The notes: a model not told the origin generated them from the sequence alone. A stretch of DNA of 64,000 nt from Cryobacterium sp. PH31-L1 (GCF_030063145.1 NZ_JASISM010000006.1:1-64000); one strand, 5' to 3'. Shown: positions 1-8,797, counted from the first letter of the stretch. Translations and numbers: made by a program.

Positions 1-112
1 CTTCCAACGCCCGATCGACCGTCCCTCGAGAGACTCCGACCAACCGGCCGATCTCCCGCTTCGAGTGCTGGCCCGTTGAAAACAGCTGGCGTATCTTCGC
101 CCAATCATCCAT
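1..112 (-). CDS. istA: IS21-family transposase IstA, N-terminal fragment
   Basis: The minus-strand reading starts at an ATG ending at 112 and gives MDDWAKIRQLFSTGQHSKRE followed by IGRLVGVSRGTVDRALE. This is the Hin/sigma-like helix-turn-helix that opens IstA transposases, which bind the element ends and catalyse its movement together with the IstB ATPase. Only 37 codons are present because the window edge cuts the gene, so the DDE catalytic core cannot be seen. The start is fixed by the terminal repeats immediately upstream. Whether the full gene is intact is unknown. Confidence 0.6.
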   Translation of the reverse strand, partial: MDDWAKIRQLFSTGQHSKREIGRLVGVSRGTVDRALE

Positions 113-137
113 ATTGATCACCCTCCAAAGTGGCTGG

Positions 138-183
138 TGGCCCTGTTTTCAATCGGCGATACTGGCCCTATTTTCGGTCGGCG
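138..183. repeat. Two direct terminal repeats of the IS21 element
   Basis: Two 21-base repeats sit at 138-158 (TGGCCCTGTTTTCAATCGGCG) and 163-183. They differ at three positions (G/A, AA/GG) and start 25 bases apart. Multiple repeated binding sites for IstA at each end are a hallmark of IS21 elements. This arrangement supports the family call and marks the boundary of the element. Confidence 0.55.
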
Positions 184-189
184 TTAACA

Positions 190-530
190 ACCGTGGCAAC
201 AGGTTTGGGTTGAGGATCATGAATAGTTCGGCGTCGATAGTCGACGCCGCACTACGGACAAATTGCTGTAATCGTGCTGATGCCACTTGTGGCACTTCTT
301 GCCGCCGTGCGCCAGTGCTGTGCCAGTGTCAATGACTGTATTTTCCAAGAGCTTTACCTATTACGACTGCGCGCCTCGTGCTGGGACCGCTTGACACGGG
401 ATCGACCGGGTCAGTTTTGGTAGGAGACGATGTATTGTTCAGAGCGCCAACCGGGGAGACGGCGACGAGACAAGTCGAGAGCTGCGACCAAAACGGATGC
501 GGGGCGGTGGGCGGTATGCCCGCTTGGTGG
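190..530. other. Intergenic region without a supported gene
   Basis: No convincing coding region was found. Short open frames exist on the plus strand (114-335, 378-620 and 430-705), but they lack a ribosome site and recognisable content. The only structure seen is a perfect palindromic arm pair, CGGCGTCGA-TAG-TCGACGCCG, at 229-249. It could be an operator or simply the scar of an older insertion. The region separates the insertion sequence from ridA. Confidence 0.6.
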
Positions 531-941
531 CTACGACCCCGCGCCGAGTCCTTGTTGGGGGAACGCAGCGACGGCTTCGATTTCGACGAGAGCGCCCGCG
601 CGGGCTGGGGTGACCGCTAGTACCGTGACCGCGGTGCGACGGTTTCCCCAGACCGTGGCAGTGGCCGCGTACGCCTCACCGGGGTCGATTCCGTTCGCGA
701 GATAGATGGTCAGCTTGACCACATATTCGGGGCCGGTTCCAGCTTCAGCGAGCACCGCGAGCACATTGCGCAAAGCCTGCTCGGTTTGCGCTCCGAGCCC
801 ATCGAGCAGCGCGCCGCTGCGATCAGCGCCGTTCTGCCCGCCAACGTAGAGAATGGGCCCAGCGGGCGCGATCATGCCCTGCGCGAAGGTGGGGCTCTGA
901 AAAAGCTCGGACGGGTCGATCGGTGTGGGATAGATCGTCAT
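531..941 (-). CDS. RidA/YjgF/UK114-family protein
   Basis: A 136-residue protein of the RidA family, small trimeric enzymes that hydrolyse reactive imine/enamine intermediates released by PLP enzymes; some members act on other substrates. The family core is visible as YVGGQNGAD near residue 32 and a GNRRTAVTV segment around 99-107. Arg101 or Arg102 and Glu120 fit the positions of the RidA active-site Arg and Glu. Length is normal. It lies 12 bases downstream of the reductase gene on the same strand, probably co-transcribed. An exact RidA subgroup cannot be assigned by eye. Confidence 0.8.
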   Translation of the reverse strand: MTIYPTPIDPSELFQSPTFAQGMIAPAGPILYVGGQNGADRSGALLDGLGAQTEQALRNVLAVLAEAGTGPEYVVKLTIYLANGIDPGEAYAATATVWGNRRTAVTVLAVTPARAGALVEIEAVAAFPQQGLGAGS

Positions 942-953
942 GGTGCTGTCCCG

Positions 954-1505
954 TCAGTCGGCGCGCAGGCCGTAGGTGAGCAGGGCGTTGCCCTTGCTCG
1001 TCGTCAACGACTTCTGCATCGTCAGCCGCGTCAGTGGATCGGTCGGCTCGAACAGGTGGCGGCCAACGCCCGCCACGACGGGGTGCGTCATCACGGTGAG
1101 CGAGTCGAGCAGGCCGGCGAAGAGCAGTTGGCGTACGAGCGAAATTCCGCCGACCAGCGAAATCTCGCCGCCCTCCGTGTTCTTCAGGTCGGTCACGAAC
1201 TCGTCGAGGTCGCCGGTGATCAGCGTGGAATTCTGCCAGGCCAGCTCGCCGGTCAGCGTGCGCGAGGCGACGAACTTCGGCACGGGATTGATGAAAGCGC
1301 CGAACGGGTCGTCATGCTCGGCGCTCGGCCAGTAGCTTGCCCACTGTTCGTAGCCAACCCGGCCGAGCAGCACGGTGTCGACGCGGTCCATCATCGAGGT
1401 CATTTCCACACCGAGCTCTTCATCGAAACTGTCGAATTGCCAGAGGTTGGGCGATTCGACGACGCCGTCGAGGGACATGAACAGGCCGGCGGTCAGTCTT
1501 CGCAT
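954..1505 (-). CDS. Dihydrofolate reductase family protein (RibD C-terminal fold)
   Basis: A 183-residue protein beginning MRRLTAGLFMSLDGVVESP, the characteristic opening of the RibD-C/DHFR-like family of small NADPH-dependent reductases. Further family landmarks are the VLLGRVGYEQWASYW segment and the GGISLVRQLL nucleotide-binding loop. The start at 1505 is supported by GGAGAG eight bases upstream; an upstream in-frame extension lacks such a site. Proteins of this type are often annotated as deaminase/reductases, and the substrate is not known. Neighbours are ridA and a Ppx/GppA phosphatase. Confidence 0.8.
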   Translation of the reverse strand: MRRLTAGLFMSLDGVVESPNLWQFDSFDEELGVEMTSMMDRVDTVLLGRVGYEQWASYWPSAEHDDPFGAFINPVPKFVASRTLTGELAWQNSTLITGDLDEFVTDLKNTEGGEISLVGGISLVRQLLFAGLLDSLTVMTHPVVAGVGRHLFEPTDPLTRLTMQKSLTTSKGNALLTYGLRAD

Positions 1506-1540
1506 CAGGGCTCTCCTATGAGTCGGTGTGAAAGGGCATA

Positions 1541-2467
1541 CTAACGCAGCCGGTCGAGGTAGCGCAGAATGACGCCTTCGCGCAGCGCCCACGGCGACAC
1601 CTCGAGTTCGGCAGCCCCGAATGCGGCCATCGCTGCGCCCAGCACGATGCCTCCGGCCACGATCTGAAAGGTGCGGTCGGCGGTGATTCCGGGCAGCGCC
1701 GGGCGGGCGTCGGCGGGGATGCGCGCCAGCCGCGGGACCCAGTCATCGAGTTCGGCGCGTCCCAGACGGAGCCGGTCGGCGGCGCCGACGCCATCAGAGG
1801 TTGTGCCGGCCAGACGGGCCAGCGAACGAATCGCCTTCGAGGACCCGACAATGTGGTGTGGGGCCGGTAGGTGCGCGAACGCGTCAACCGCATCGCGCAA
1901 AACGGATGCCGCGTGCTTACGCAACTTAGACACCTCCTCCGGCAACGGGGGATCGTGGTGCAGAAAGCCGATCGTGCTGCGTCCGGCCCCGAGCGGAAGC
2001 GACAGCGCGACCTCGGGAAACTCAGCTCCGCCGGCAGCGATCTCCAGGGACCCGCCGCCAATGTCGAAGAGGAGAATATTGCCGGCCGACCAGCCGTACC
2101 AGCGACGCACCGCCAGAAAGGTCAGCCGGGCTTCGTCCTCGCCGGATAACACCTGCAGAGTGACACCGGTTTCCCGTTCGACCCGGTCGAGCAGTTCGGG
2201 ACCGTTGGTCGCGTCGCGCAGCGCCGAGGTCGCGAACGGCAGCAACTCGTCGATGTTGTGCTGCTGGGCAACATCCGCTGCGTGTTGTACAGAGCTCAGA
2301 ACCGCCGCGACACCTTCGTCATTGATTGCGCCCTCGGGCGTGATGTAACGCATGAGACGCAGCACGCTCTTGTCGGCGGCCATCGGCACCGGGGGAGCGC
2401 CTTCGTGCGCGTCGACAACCAACAGGTGGACGGTGTTCGAACCGACGTCGAGAACTCCTAGGCGCAC
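1541..2467 (-). CDS. Ppx/GppA-family exopolyphosphatase or pppGpp phosphatase
   Basis: A 308-residue protein of the actin-like ATPase superfamily that hydrolyses polyphosphate or guanosine pentaphosphate. The phosphate-1 loop ([18 protein letters not shown]) opens the protein, followed by an [10 protein letters not shown] segment and the phosphate-2 loop ([12 protein letters not shown]). The length matches the short actinobacterial Ppx/GppA forms, which lack the C-terminal HD domain of the E. coli enzyme. I chose the GTG at 2467 because the conserved loop begins three residues later; longer frames run into the neighbouring gene. Polyphosphate versus pppGpp preference cannot be read from the sequence. 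Confidence 0.85.
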   Translation of the reverse strand: MRLGVLDVGSNTVHLLVVDAHEGAPPVPMAADKSVLRLMRYITPEGAINDEGVAAVLSSVQHAADVAQQHNIDELLPFATSALRDATNGPELLDRVERETGVTLQVLSGEDEARLTFLAVRRWYGWSAGNILLFDIGGGSLEIAAGGAEFPEVALSLPLGAGRSTIGFLHHDPPLPEEVSKLRKHAASVLRDAVDAFAHLPAPHHIVGSSKAIRSLARLAGTTSDGVGAADRLRLGRAELDDWVPRLARIPADARPALPGITADRTFQIVAGGIVLGAAMAAFGAAELEVSPWALREGVILRYLDRLR

Positions 2468-2493
2468 ATGTGTACGATACCGCTTGCCGGGCG

Positions 2494-4800
2494 TTAGCGC
2501 TGAGCGGGTGCGATGAACCGCTGCCAGGCCCACGCGCTGGCGCACACAGCGGCGAAGGTTGCCGCCGTGATCCACAGCGTCATGCCCGTGCCCGCACTCT
2601 GCAGCTGTTCGACCATCGGTGACAGTGCTGCGAACAGAATTCCGTACGTGACGACGGTCAGACCGGTCCAGAGCAGCGGCGACCAGGACAGAATGCGACG
2701 CCCGCTGGTGTGGCCGACGGGCACCAGAATCAGCACCGCTGATCCGATGGCGGCGAGCACGATCGTGTTGCCCGTCTCCGCGGCCAGCGACGTCACGAAA
2801 TCACTGGCTGCGGGCATCAGCGAGCCGAACGACCAGGCCAGAACGGCGAAGGCTGCCAGAGCGCCTACCCGCACGGCGGCGAGCTGACCGCGCTGCGCCG
2901 TCGTGGGGTTTGCGGGCGAGGGGTGCGCGCCGTGCGGGCCGACGGCATCCGTCGTGGCGGTGAGGGTGACGCTGCCGAGCAGCCCGAACAGCAGGGCGGG
3001 GTGAATGTCGAACAGGCGGGACGCGATCGCCGCCGCCGCGATGAGCAGCAGGTAGCGCGGCAGAAAGGTGACTGTTCCGCGCAGCCGCAGTACGCGGGAA
3101 CTCCACCACAGCGGAACCAGAATGGCCACCGCATTGACCAGCACCAGCCCGATGATCACGGCGACGAGCAGACGCAGGTAAGCCGGCTGGTCGACGATCG
3201 GACCGGACAGCATGACGAACGTCGCCGCAGCCAGGAGCGCCGCTCCGCCGCGCAACCAGCGGTTGAGCCGCACGGTTGGTGCAACCTCGAATTCCTCGCG
3301 CACCCGGTTGCGTCCCGCCAGAGAGGGGAGTGCCCGAAGCGGTCGGCCGCCGCGAGAGCGGGATATGGTGCCCGCGAGCAGGCGCAACGGCACGGCAATC
3401 AGCAGGAGCGCCCCCAGGGCGAGCAGACCGGCCTGAAACCACGGAAACGGCGAGCCGGTGCCCGTCGGGCCGATGGCCGCCGCAAACCGAGTCGGGTCAT
3501 TCCACTGGCCGGGGAAAGCGGATGCCGCAGCCCCTTCGTTCTCCGACTCCGCCGCTTCCGGGGCTGGCGCGGTGGTCCCCGGCTCCGGGGTCGGCGACGG
3601 CTCAACCGGAGGTCCGGGTGCGGCAACCGCGCCATCCGGCGACGGCGAGGCCGATGCGCTCGGAGTCGGCGTGACCGGTGGCGTCTCCGAGGCGGACTCA
3701 GACGGCGTCGGCGTGCTCTCAGCCACATAACTGACCGATGCGGGCGTCGAGCCCGCTCCGACATTGCCGGCGTTGTCCTTCTGTACGGCGATGACCGAGT
3801 ACGACCCGGCGGCCACTCCACCGGCCGAGCAGGTCCAGGTTCCGCCGATCACCGGGGCGGAGCAGACCGAGTAGGCGCCGGCGAACACCGTCACCGTGGC
3901 GCCGGTTTCACCGGTACCGGTGTACTGGGCGCCGGCCACGGACACCTGCGCGCCAGCGCTCGGAGAGGTCAGGACCGGAGCCTTCGGCGCGGTGACGTCG
4001 AATGTGATCGCGACCGCTGTGCTCGGGTTCGACGATGTCGGGCTGCTGAAGGAGGATGTCTGGCTCGCCGTCACGTCCAGGCTGCCGTTGCCGAGGCCCG
4101 AGAACAGGCAGGCCCAGGCGCCGGAACTGTCGGCGGTGCTGTTGCAGGTATCCCCGTTGGGCAGGGTCGCCGTCACGACGGCCTGCGGGTGCCCGGTTCC
4201 TCGCACCCAGCCGTTGGACTCCGACCCGGTCAACCCGCCGAGCACCGTCGGGGCGCCGAGTACGGCAACGGAGATCTCGGAGCTCAGAGTCGGACTGCCG
4301 GTCACCACCACCCGCAGCATGATGTTGGGTCCGTTTTGCAGGTAGACGTTGTCGCAGCTCCACGTCGTCGACGTGTCGGTCTCCACCGCTGCGTCACTCG
4401 GGAAGATACAAAGGGGGTCCCCACCTCGCGGCGACAGCAGCTGAATTTGCTGGCCAGCAGCCTTCGTCCCCGACACTGCGGTGCGGTTGCTTCCGACGAA
4501 TTGCCCGTTGTCCGGGCGGCTGATCTGTGGAGCCGGCGCTGGGCCGGTCGTCGCGTTGGGAATCGGCTCCTCGGTCGCGGTCGGCGTCGCCTCGGCCGGC
4601 GTCGGCTCTGTCGCTGTCTCGTCTGCTGCAGTCTGCGGCGCCGAATTCGCCGGAGCCTCGTCGGCCTGTGCGGTCGATAGCGCGGGAGCCGCAAGCGCAA
4701 TGGCGCAGCCGAGCAACACGGCTGCTAGAGCCGCAACGCTGCGGGAGTGCCGCGGGCGCGCCGACGTGATCAAGACTGCGGTACGAGCCGATGCGGACAC
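2494..4800 (-). CDS. Secreted/membrane protein with Ig-like repeats and C-terminal transmembrane domain
   Basis: A 768-residue protein. A signal peptide (about residues 20-46, ending near ALSTAQA) is followed by a Pro/Thr/Glu-rich stretch, then three bacterial Ig-like modules (about 90-355, with TGTGETGATVTV-type strands). A second Ser/Pro/Thr-rich linker (about 358-430) leads to a C-terminal half with roughly eight hydrophobic helices (about 455-765). The GTG start has AGGGGGTG just upstream. The plan suggests surface modules on a polytopic anchor, perhaps for adhesion or envelope work. No enzymatic motif was recognised. It lies 26 bases upstream of the Ppx gene. Confidence 0.7.
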   Translation of the reverse strand: MSASARTAVLITSARPRHSRSVAALAAVLLGCAIALAAPALSTAQADEAPANSAPQTAADETATEPTPAEATPTATEEPIPNATTGPAPAPQISRPDNGQFVGSNRTAVSGTKAAGQQIQLLSPRGGDPLCIFPSDAAVETDTSTTWSCDNVYLQNGPNIMLRVVVTGSPTLSSEISVAVLGAPTVLGGLTGSESNGWVRGTGHPQAVVTATLPNGDTCNSTADSSGAWACLFSGLGNGSLDVTASQTSSFSSPTSSNPSTAVAITFDVTAPKAPVLTSPSAGAQVSVAGAQYTGTGETGATVTVFAGAYSVCSAPVIGGTWTCSAGGVAAGSYSVIAVQKDNAGNVGAGSTPASVSYVAESTPTPSESASETPPVTPTPSASASPSPDGAVAAPGPPVEPSPTPEPGTTAPAPEAAESENEGAAASAFPGQWNDPTRFAAAIGPTGTGSPFPWFQAGLLALGALLLIAVPLRLLAGTISRSRGGRPLRALPSLAGRNRVREEFEVAPTVRLNRWLRGGAALLAAATFVMLSGPIVDQPAYLRLLVAVIIGLVLVNAVAILVPLWWSSRVLRLRGTVTFLPRYLLLIAAAAIASRLFDIHPALLFGLLGSVTLTATTDAVGPHGAHPSPANPTTAQRGQLAAVRVGALAAFAVLAWSFGSLMPAASDFVTSLAAETGNTIVLAAIGSAVLILVPVGHTSGRRILSWSPLLWTGLTVVTYGILFAALSPMVEQLQSAGTGMTLWITAATFAAVCASAWAWQRFIAPAQR

Positions 4801-4986
4801 AATTCACCCCCTGTCCCAAGTTGAGGGGTAGACGGTGGCAAAGTCAACCTCCCGCACCTGCAAATAGAGTAACAAACCAGAGGAATTCTTCGCGGACCAC
4901 AAAACCTACCGTCAGTCGGTCGTAAACGTGACACCCTCAAGAGAAGCGGATGCCCCGCGCCGCCCGCCGAAAAGAGCCGCACCCAG
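4801..4986. other. Divergent intergenic region
   Basis: This stretch separates the minus-strand Ig-repeat gene from the plus-strand GH1 homologue and must hold both promoters. It is locally AT-richer around 4856-4905. I could not identify convincing -35/-10 pairs or an operator palindrome by eye. Confidence 0.4.
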
Positions 4987-6453
4987 ATGAATCCCACGCC
5001 CCGTACCCCGGCAGCACCAGCGAATCGCGCCATCGCCGCCCGGGACTGGGAACATCGTGCCGTCGAGTTCGGCGACCGACTGCCGACCGGGTTCGAGGTG
5101 GCCGTGGCCACCTCCGCCTTTCAGGTCGAGGGCGCCGCGCGCGATGGCGGCCGCGGTGACAGCGTCTGGGACACCTTCAGCCAGGTGCCCGGTCGCATTC
5201 GCGATGGCTCGAACGCCTCCGTCTCAGCAGATCACGTGAAGAACTACGGCGAAGACACCGCCCTGCTGCGTGACCTCGGTGTCGATTCCTACGCGTTCTC
5301 CTTTGGCTGGACCCGGCTGCAGCCGGAGGGCCGTGGCGCCCTGAACCGTAATGGACTCGCGTTCTACGACCGGTTGCTTGACGCGTTGCTGGCCGACGGC
5401 ATCCGTTCGACCGCGACACTCTCGCACTGGGACCTGCCAGCTGCCCTACGCGGCGGCTGGCTGAACCGCGACACCGCGGGCCGCTTCGCCGACTACGCCC
5501 ACGCCGTTGGGGAGATTTTCGGCGACCGGATCGACGCCTGGGTCACCCTGTTCGAGCCGGCCACGGTCACCACGAAGGGGTATGCGCTCGGCACGCACGC
5601 GCCCGGCCGTACCCTGCTGTTCGATGCCTTACCGACCGCGCACCACCAGCTGCTCGCACACGGACTAGCCGTGCAGGCCCTGCGCGCCGCCGATGTTCCT
5701 GGACGCATCGGTCTCGTCAACGCCCACACCCCCGTGCAGTCCGCCACCGACCGCGACCAGGACCGCTCCTACGCCGCCCTCTACGACCTGCTGCAGAACC
5801 GCCTGTTCGCCGACCCCGTGCTGCTCGGGCACTACCCTGACCCGCTCGAACCGTTCGCGGTCGAACTGCGCACCCTGCTCGAGGCCGACCCCGCCGACCT
5901 TCGCACGATCCAGCAGCCGCTCGACTTCTACGGCCTGAGCTATACCGAGCCCGCCCGGGTCGCGGCCGGCCCGACCGTGCTGAAGGCCCCCGATGGTCGG
6001 CCGATTCCGGTCACGTCGTGGCCGTTCCACCTCGAGGCCTTCCGCGAACACTCGACCACGTCGGCCGGCACAGTCAACGCCCCCGAAAACGTCGCCGTGG
6101 CGCTCGCCGAACTCGTCGCACGCTACCCCGATCTGCCCCCGGTGTATCTGTCGCTGGCCGGCGGTGCCTTCGCCGACCAAGCGGATGCCCGCCATCAGGT
6201 GCACGATCCCGCCCGGGTCGACTATCTGGCCGAACACCTCGTGGCAGCCCTCGAGGCGACTGCCCCCGGAGCGCCAGCCGGCGCCATGGATCTCCGCGGC
6301 GTGACGTTCTGGTCCCTGCTCGACGCGTTCGAGTGGAACGCCGGCTACACCCAGCCGACCGGCCTCGCGCACGTCGACTTCGCTGATGACCGTCGAACCC
6401 GCACCCCCAAGCTGAGCTACCGCTGGCTGCAGCACGCACTGGCCAACCGTTAA
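4987..6453 (+). CDS. Glycoside hydrolase family 1 homologue lacking catalytic residues
   Basis: A 488-residue protein with the GH1 (beta-glucosidase) barrel: FQVEGA at 45-50, SHWDLPAAL at 146-154, and the C-terminal WSLLDAFEWNAGY region all match the family. The catalytic signatures do not. The acid/base motif TxNEP reads TLFEP (Phe189, Glu190), so the helper Asn is gone. The nucleophile motif TENG reads SLAG (389-392), so the nucleophile Glu is Leu390. The NYY motif also reads LSYT. The frame is intact and full length, so this looks like a pseudoenzyme (sugar-binding or regulatory) rather than decay. It stands alone, without a sugar transporter beside it. Confidence 0.8.
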   Translation: MNPTPRTPAAPANRAIAARDWEHRAVEFGDRLPTGFEVAVATSAFQVEGAARDGGRGDSVWDTFSQVPGRIRDGSNASVSADHVKNYGEDTALLRDLGVDSYAFSFGWTRLQPEGRGALNRNGLAFYDRLLDALLADGIRSTATLSHWDLPAALRGGWLNRDTAGRFADYAHAVGEIFGDRIDAWVTLFEPATVTTKGYALGTHAPGRTLLFDALPTAHHQLLAHGLAVQALRAADVPGRIGLVNAHTPVQSATDRDQDRSYAALYDLLQNRLFADPVLLGHYPDPLEPFAVELRTLLEADPADLRTIQQPLDFYGLSYTEPARVAAGPTVLKAPDGRPIPVTSWPFHLEAFREHSTTSAGTVNAPENVAVALAELVARYPDLPPVYLSLAGGAFADQADARHQVHDPARVDYLAEHLVAALEATAPGAPAGAMDLRGVTFWSLLDAFEWNAGYTQPTGLAHVDFADDRRTRTPKLSYRWLQHALANR

Positions 6454-6467
6454 CCGGCGCCGGCTCA

Positions 6468-6595
6468 GCGCGGAGTCGGGTTTTCCGCGGAGTTGCGAGT
6501 TTCGAGGGTAAGTGGGGAAGCTCCGAGTGCACTTTTCGGAGCTTCCCCACTTACCCTCGATGTTTGAGCGGGGAGCGGATGACCCGACTCCGCGC
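6468..6595. repeat. Nested inverted repeat, copy A of a dispersed hairpin element
   Basis: An outer 13-base pair of arms (GCGCGGAGTCGGG, 6468-6480; complement at 6583-6595) encloses a perfect 24-base stem (6503-6526 with 6536-6559) and a nine-base loop. Flanks TTGCGAGTTT on the left and ATGTTTGAGCG on the right are shared with the element at 10528-10613, while the inner stem sequence differs. The element lies between the convergent GH1 gene and the ABC permease and could double as a bidirectional terminator, although no T-tract follows. Confidence 0.75.
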
Positions 6596-6609
6596 GTCCC
6601 CATCGAGGA

Positions 6610-7344
6610 CTACGGCGTGCGCCGCCTCAGCGTCACCGACCCGAGCACCACCGCTCCCACAATCCACGCCCCGATGATCAGCAACTCCCCACCGACATAG
6701 GCGGCATCCTGCGAGTCGGTCGCAACCGCCTGCAGGGCGTCGATCGCGTGGGACAACGGCAACCAGTCGCTGATGGCTCGCAGCACATCGGGCAGCTGGT
6801 CGCGGGGCAGAAATATGCCGCCGAGCAGAATCTGCGGAAACACCAGCGCCGGCATGAACTGCACCACTTGGAACTCGGTGCGGGCGAACGCACTCGCGAG
6901 CAGGCCGAGGGTCGTGCCGAGCACAGCATCCGCCACTGCGACGGCGAGCAGCAGCCAAACGGATCCGCTGATCTCCAGCCCACACACCCACACCGCGAAC
7001 CCCACCGCGACGGCCGATTGCGCCACCGCGAGCAGCCCGAACGCGAGCGTGTAGCCGAGGATGAGATCGCCCTTGCCGAGCGGCATCGACAGCAGGCGCT
7101 CGAGCGTGCCGGTGCGGCGTTCCCGCAGGGTGGTGATGCTTGTCACAAGAAACATCACGATGAAGGGAAACAGCGCGATCATGCCCGGCCCGATCATGGC
7201 GAATACCGGGGTGTCCGAGAAGATCCAGGCCAGCAGGCCGATCAGTAGGCTCGGCACGACGAGCAGCAGCACGATCGTGCGCGGGTCGTGTCGCACCTGG
7301 CTGAGCACCCGACCGGCGGTCGCGAGGGTGCGTTGCGGGTTCAC
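6610..7344 (-). CDS. ABC-2 type exporter permease
   Basis: A 244-residue integral membrane protein with about six hydrophobic helices and the ABC-2 permease pattern, including the cytoplasmic RERRTGTLERLLSMP segment after helix 2 and the FLPRDQLPDVLRAISDWLPLSHAIDAL loop near the end. It forms the membrane channel of an exporter with the ATPase encoded just upstream; the two genes overlap by four bases (ATGA). The cargo is not evident; drug or lipid export is typical of this class (DrrB/NodJ type). Confidence 0.85.
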   Translation of the reverse strand: MNPQRTLATAGRVLSQVRHDPRTIVLLLVVPSLLIGLLAWIFSDTPVFAMIGPGMIALFPFIVMFLVTSITTLRERRTGTLERLLSMPLGKGDLILGYTLAFGLLAVAQSAVAVGFAVWVCGLEISGSVWLLLAVAVADAVLGTTLGLLASAFARTEFQVVQFMPALVFPQILLGGIFLPRDQLPDVLRAISDWLPLSHAIDALQAVATDSQDAAYVGGELLIIGAWIVGAVVLGSVTLRRRTP

Positions 7345-8093
7345 GAGTCGCCCCCGTCGCCCGGGCCGGCAAGCGGATTCCGCGCTATCAGCGCCAGGAA
7401 CGCCCCCTCGGTATCAAGTGTGCCGGTCGAAGCCAGCAACCCCGCCGGGGTGTCATCGGCCAGAATCTCGCCGTCGCGCATGAGCAGCAGCCGGTCGCAG
7501 CGGCTGGCTTCGTCCATCACGTGGCTGGAGACGAGCAGGCTCGTTCCCGAGGCGGAGAGCTGGTGAAAGAGCGTCCACAGTTCGACCCGCAGCAGCGGAT
7601 CGAGGCCCACTGTCGGTTCGTCGAGCACGAGCAGGTCGGGGGAGCCGAGCAGGGCCCCGGCGAGCGATACCCGGCTGCGCTGCCCGCCGGAGAGCGACCC
7701 GACCAGCTGACCTGCCTGAGTCGTGAGGTCGGTCAGGGCCAGTACCCGGTCGACGTCGCTGCGCGGGGCCCCCAACACGGCACGGAAATATTGCAGGTTC
7801 TGGCGCACGGTGAGGTCGTCGTAGACGCTGGCATCCTGCGTCACGTAGCCCACCCGGTGGCGCAGCGCCGCCGAGCCGGCCTCCCGGCCGAGCACCGTCA
7901 CGGTACCGGACTGCACCACCTGCACGCCGACGATCGTTCGCAGCAGCGTGGTTTTGCCGCATCCGCTGGGGCCGAGCAGGCCCACGACGACGCCGCGGGG
8001 AACACTGACCGACAAACCGTGCAGCACCGGATGCTTTCCCCGCCGCACGTGCAGATCGGTCACGTCGATCGCGAGGGCGGATTTGTTCACCAT
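7341..8093 (-). CDS. ABC exporter ATP-binding protein
   Basis: A 250-residue ATPase with Walker A GPSGCGKTT (about residues 42-50), signature LSGGQRSRVSLAGA, Walker B LLVLDEPT and a switch His in SSHVMDEA. It powers the adjacent permease, with which it overlaps by four bases. The C-terminal extension is short, as in DrrA/CcmA-type exporters. The start at 8093 is the only plausible one before the Walker A region. Substrate unknown. Confidence 0.88.
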   Translation of the reverse strand: MVNKSALAIDVTDLHVRRGKHPVLHGLSVSVPRGVVVGLLGPSGCGKTTLLRTIVGVQVVQSGTVTVLGREAGSAALRHRVGYVTQDASVYDDLTVRQNLQYFRAVLGAPRSDVDRVLALTDLTTQAGQLVGSLSGGQRSRVSLAGALLGSPDLLVLDEPTVGLDPLLRVELWTLFHQLSASGTSLLVSSHVMDEASRCDRLLLMRDGEILADDTPAGLLASTGTLDTEGAFLALIARNPLAGPGDGGDS

Positions 8094-8212
8094 GCTCGAA
8101 CTCTCCGCCGCTGCACCCGCCGTGTCAAGCCCACAATGGGCGGTTTTGGTGCGTCTGACGCGAATGTCGAGACGCGGAGCGAGAACCCAGCCATCTGCAG
8201 TAGCTTCGGTGC

Positions 8213-8797
8213 GTGACCGAGCAACAGCCCTATCAAGTCGTGACGCACTACGAGGATTTCGAGTTGCGCCGATACCCCGCGCATCTGGTGGCCGAGGTCA
8301 CCACCGACGGCCCGTTCGAAGACGCCGGGAATCGGGCCTTCCGCCATCTGTTCGCGTATATCACCGGGGCCAACCAGTCACTCCAGAAAGTCGCCATGAC
8401 GGCGCCGGTGGTGCAAACGGATGTCGCCGAAAAGATCGCGATGACCGCGCCAGTACTGCAGCAGAGCGTGAACGATGTCTCTGGCGCTGCGGCCGGGGAA
8501 CAATTCCGGGTCGCTTTCGTGCTGCCCACAGGGATGACGGCCGAGACAGCGCCGCAACCCACGGACCCCACAGTGCACCTGCGCACCGTGCCCGCCAGCC
8601 TCGCCGGTGCGCTCCGCTTCAGCGGACGCTGGAGTCAGACGCGTTACGAACAGCATCTCGAGGAGTTAGGCGCGGCGCTCGCCGCGGCCGGGCTCAGCGT
8701 CGTGGGGGCACCGAGATTTGCCCGATTCGACCCGCCGTTCAAGCCCTGGTTTCTGCGCCGCAACGAGGTGCTGCTCGACGTCGAAGAGCCCGGCTGA
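8213..8797 (+). CDS. SOUL-family heme-binding protein
   Basis: A 194-residue protein starting at GTG. The family pattern is clear: YEDFELRRYPAHLVAEV near the N-terminus, the AFRHLFAYITGAN segment, two MTAPV motifs (KVAMTAPVVQ and KIAMTAPVLQ), and a C-terminal FNPPF-like PPFKPWFLRRNEV. SOUL proteins bind heme or other tetrapyrroles; the bacterial role is poorly defined. No Shine-Dalgarno site is visible, so the message may be leaderless. Monocistronic. Confidence 0.85.
   Translation: MTEQQPYQVVTHYEDFELRRYPAHLVAEVTTDGPFEDAGNRAFRHLFAYITGANQSLQKVAMTAPVVQTDVAEKIAMTAPVLQQSVNDVSGAAAGEQFRVAFVLPTGMTAETAPQPTDPTVHLRTVPASLAGALRFSGRWSQTRYEQHLEELGAALAAAGLSVVGAPRFARFDPPFKPWFLRRNEVLLDVEEPG

Larger units (their letters stand above)
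1..189 (-). mobile_element. IS21-family insertion sequence, istA-proximal end (partial)
   Basis: The window opens inside an insertion sequence. The first 112 bases encode, on the minus strand, the N-terminal helix-turn-helix of an IstA-type transposase. Ahead of its start codon lie two copies of a repeat beginning TGGCCCT, the multiple-terminal-repeat layout typical of IS21 elements. I place the outer end near 189, where the minus strand reads TGTTAACGCC, because IS21 tips usually begin with TG. The rest of the element (most of istA, and istB) lies outside the window, so completeness and target duplication cannot be judged. Confidence 0.6.

Noticed and set aside
378..705. Overlapping plus-strand open frames ahead of ridA
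   Set aside because: They lack a ribosome site and recognisable content, and they overlap the C-terminal part of ridA on the other strand.
2923..4680. 585-codon plus-strand open frame
   Set aside because: It is the antisense shadow of the Ig-repeat protein gene; Arg/Gly-rich composition without domains is typical of a GC-rich complementary frame.
5665..6603. 312-codon minus-strand open frame
   Set aside because: Antisense to the GH1 homologue and running into the hairpin repeat; it has no family pattern.
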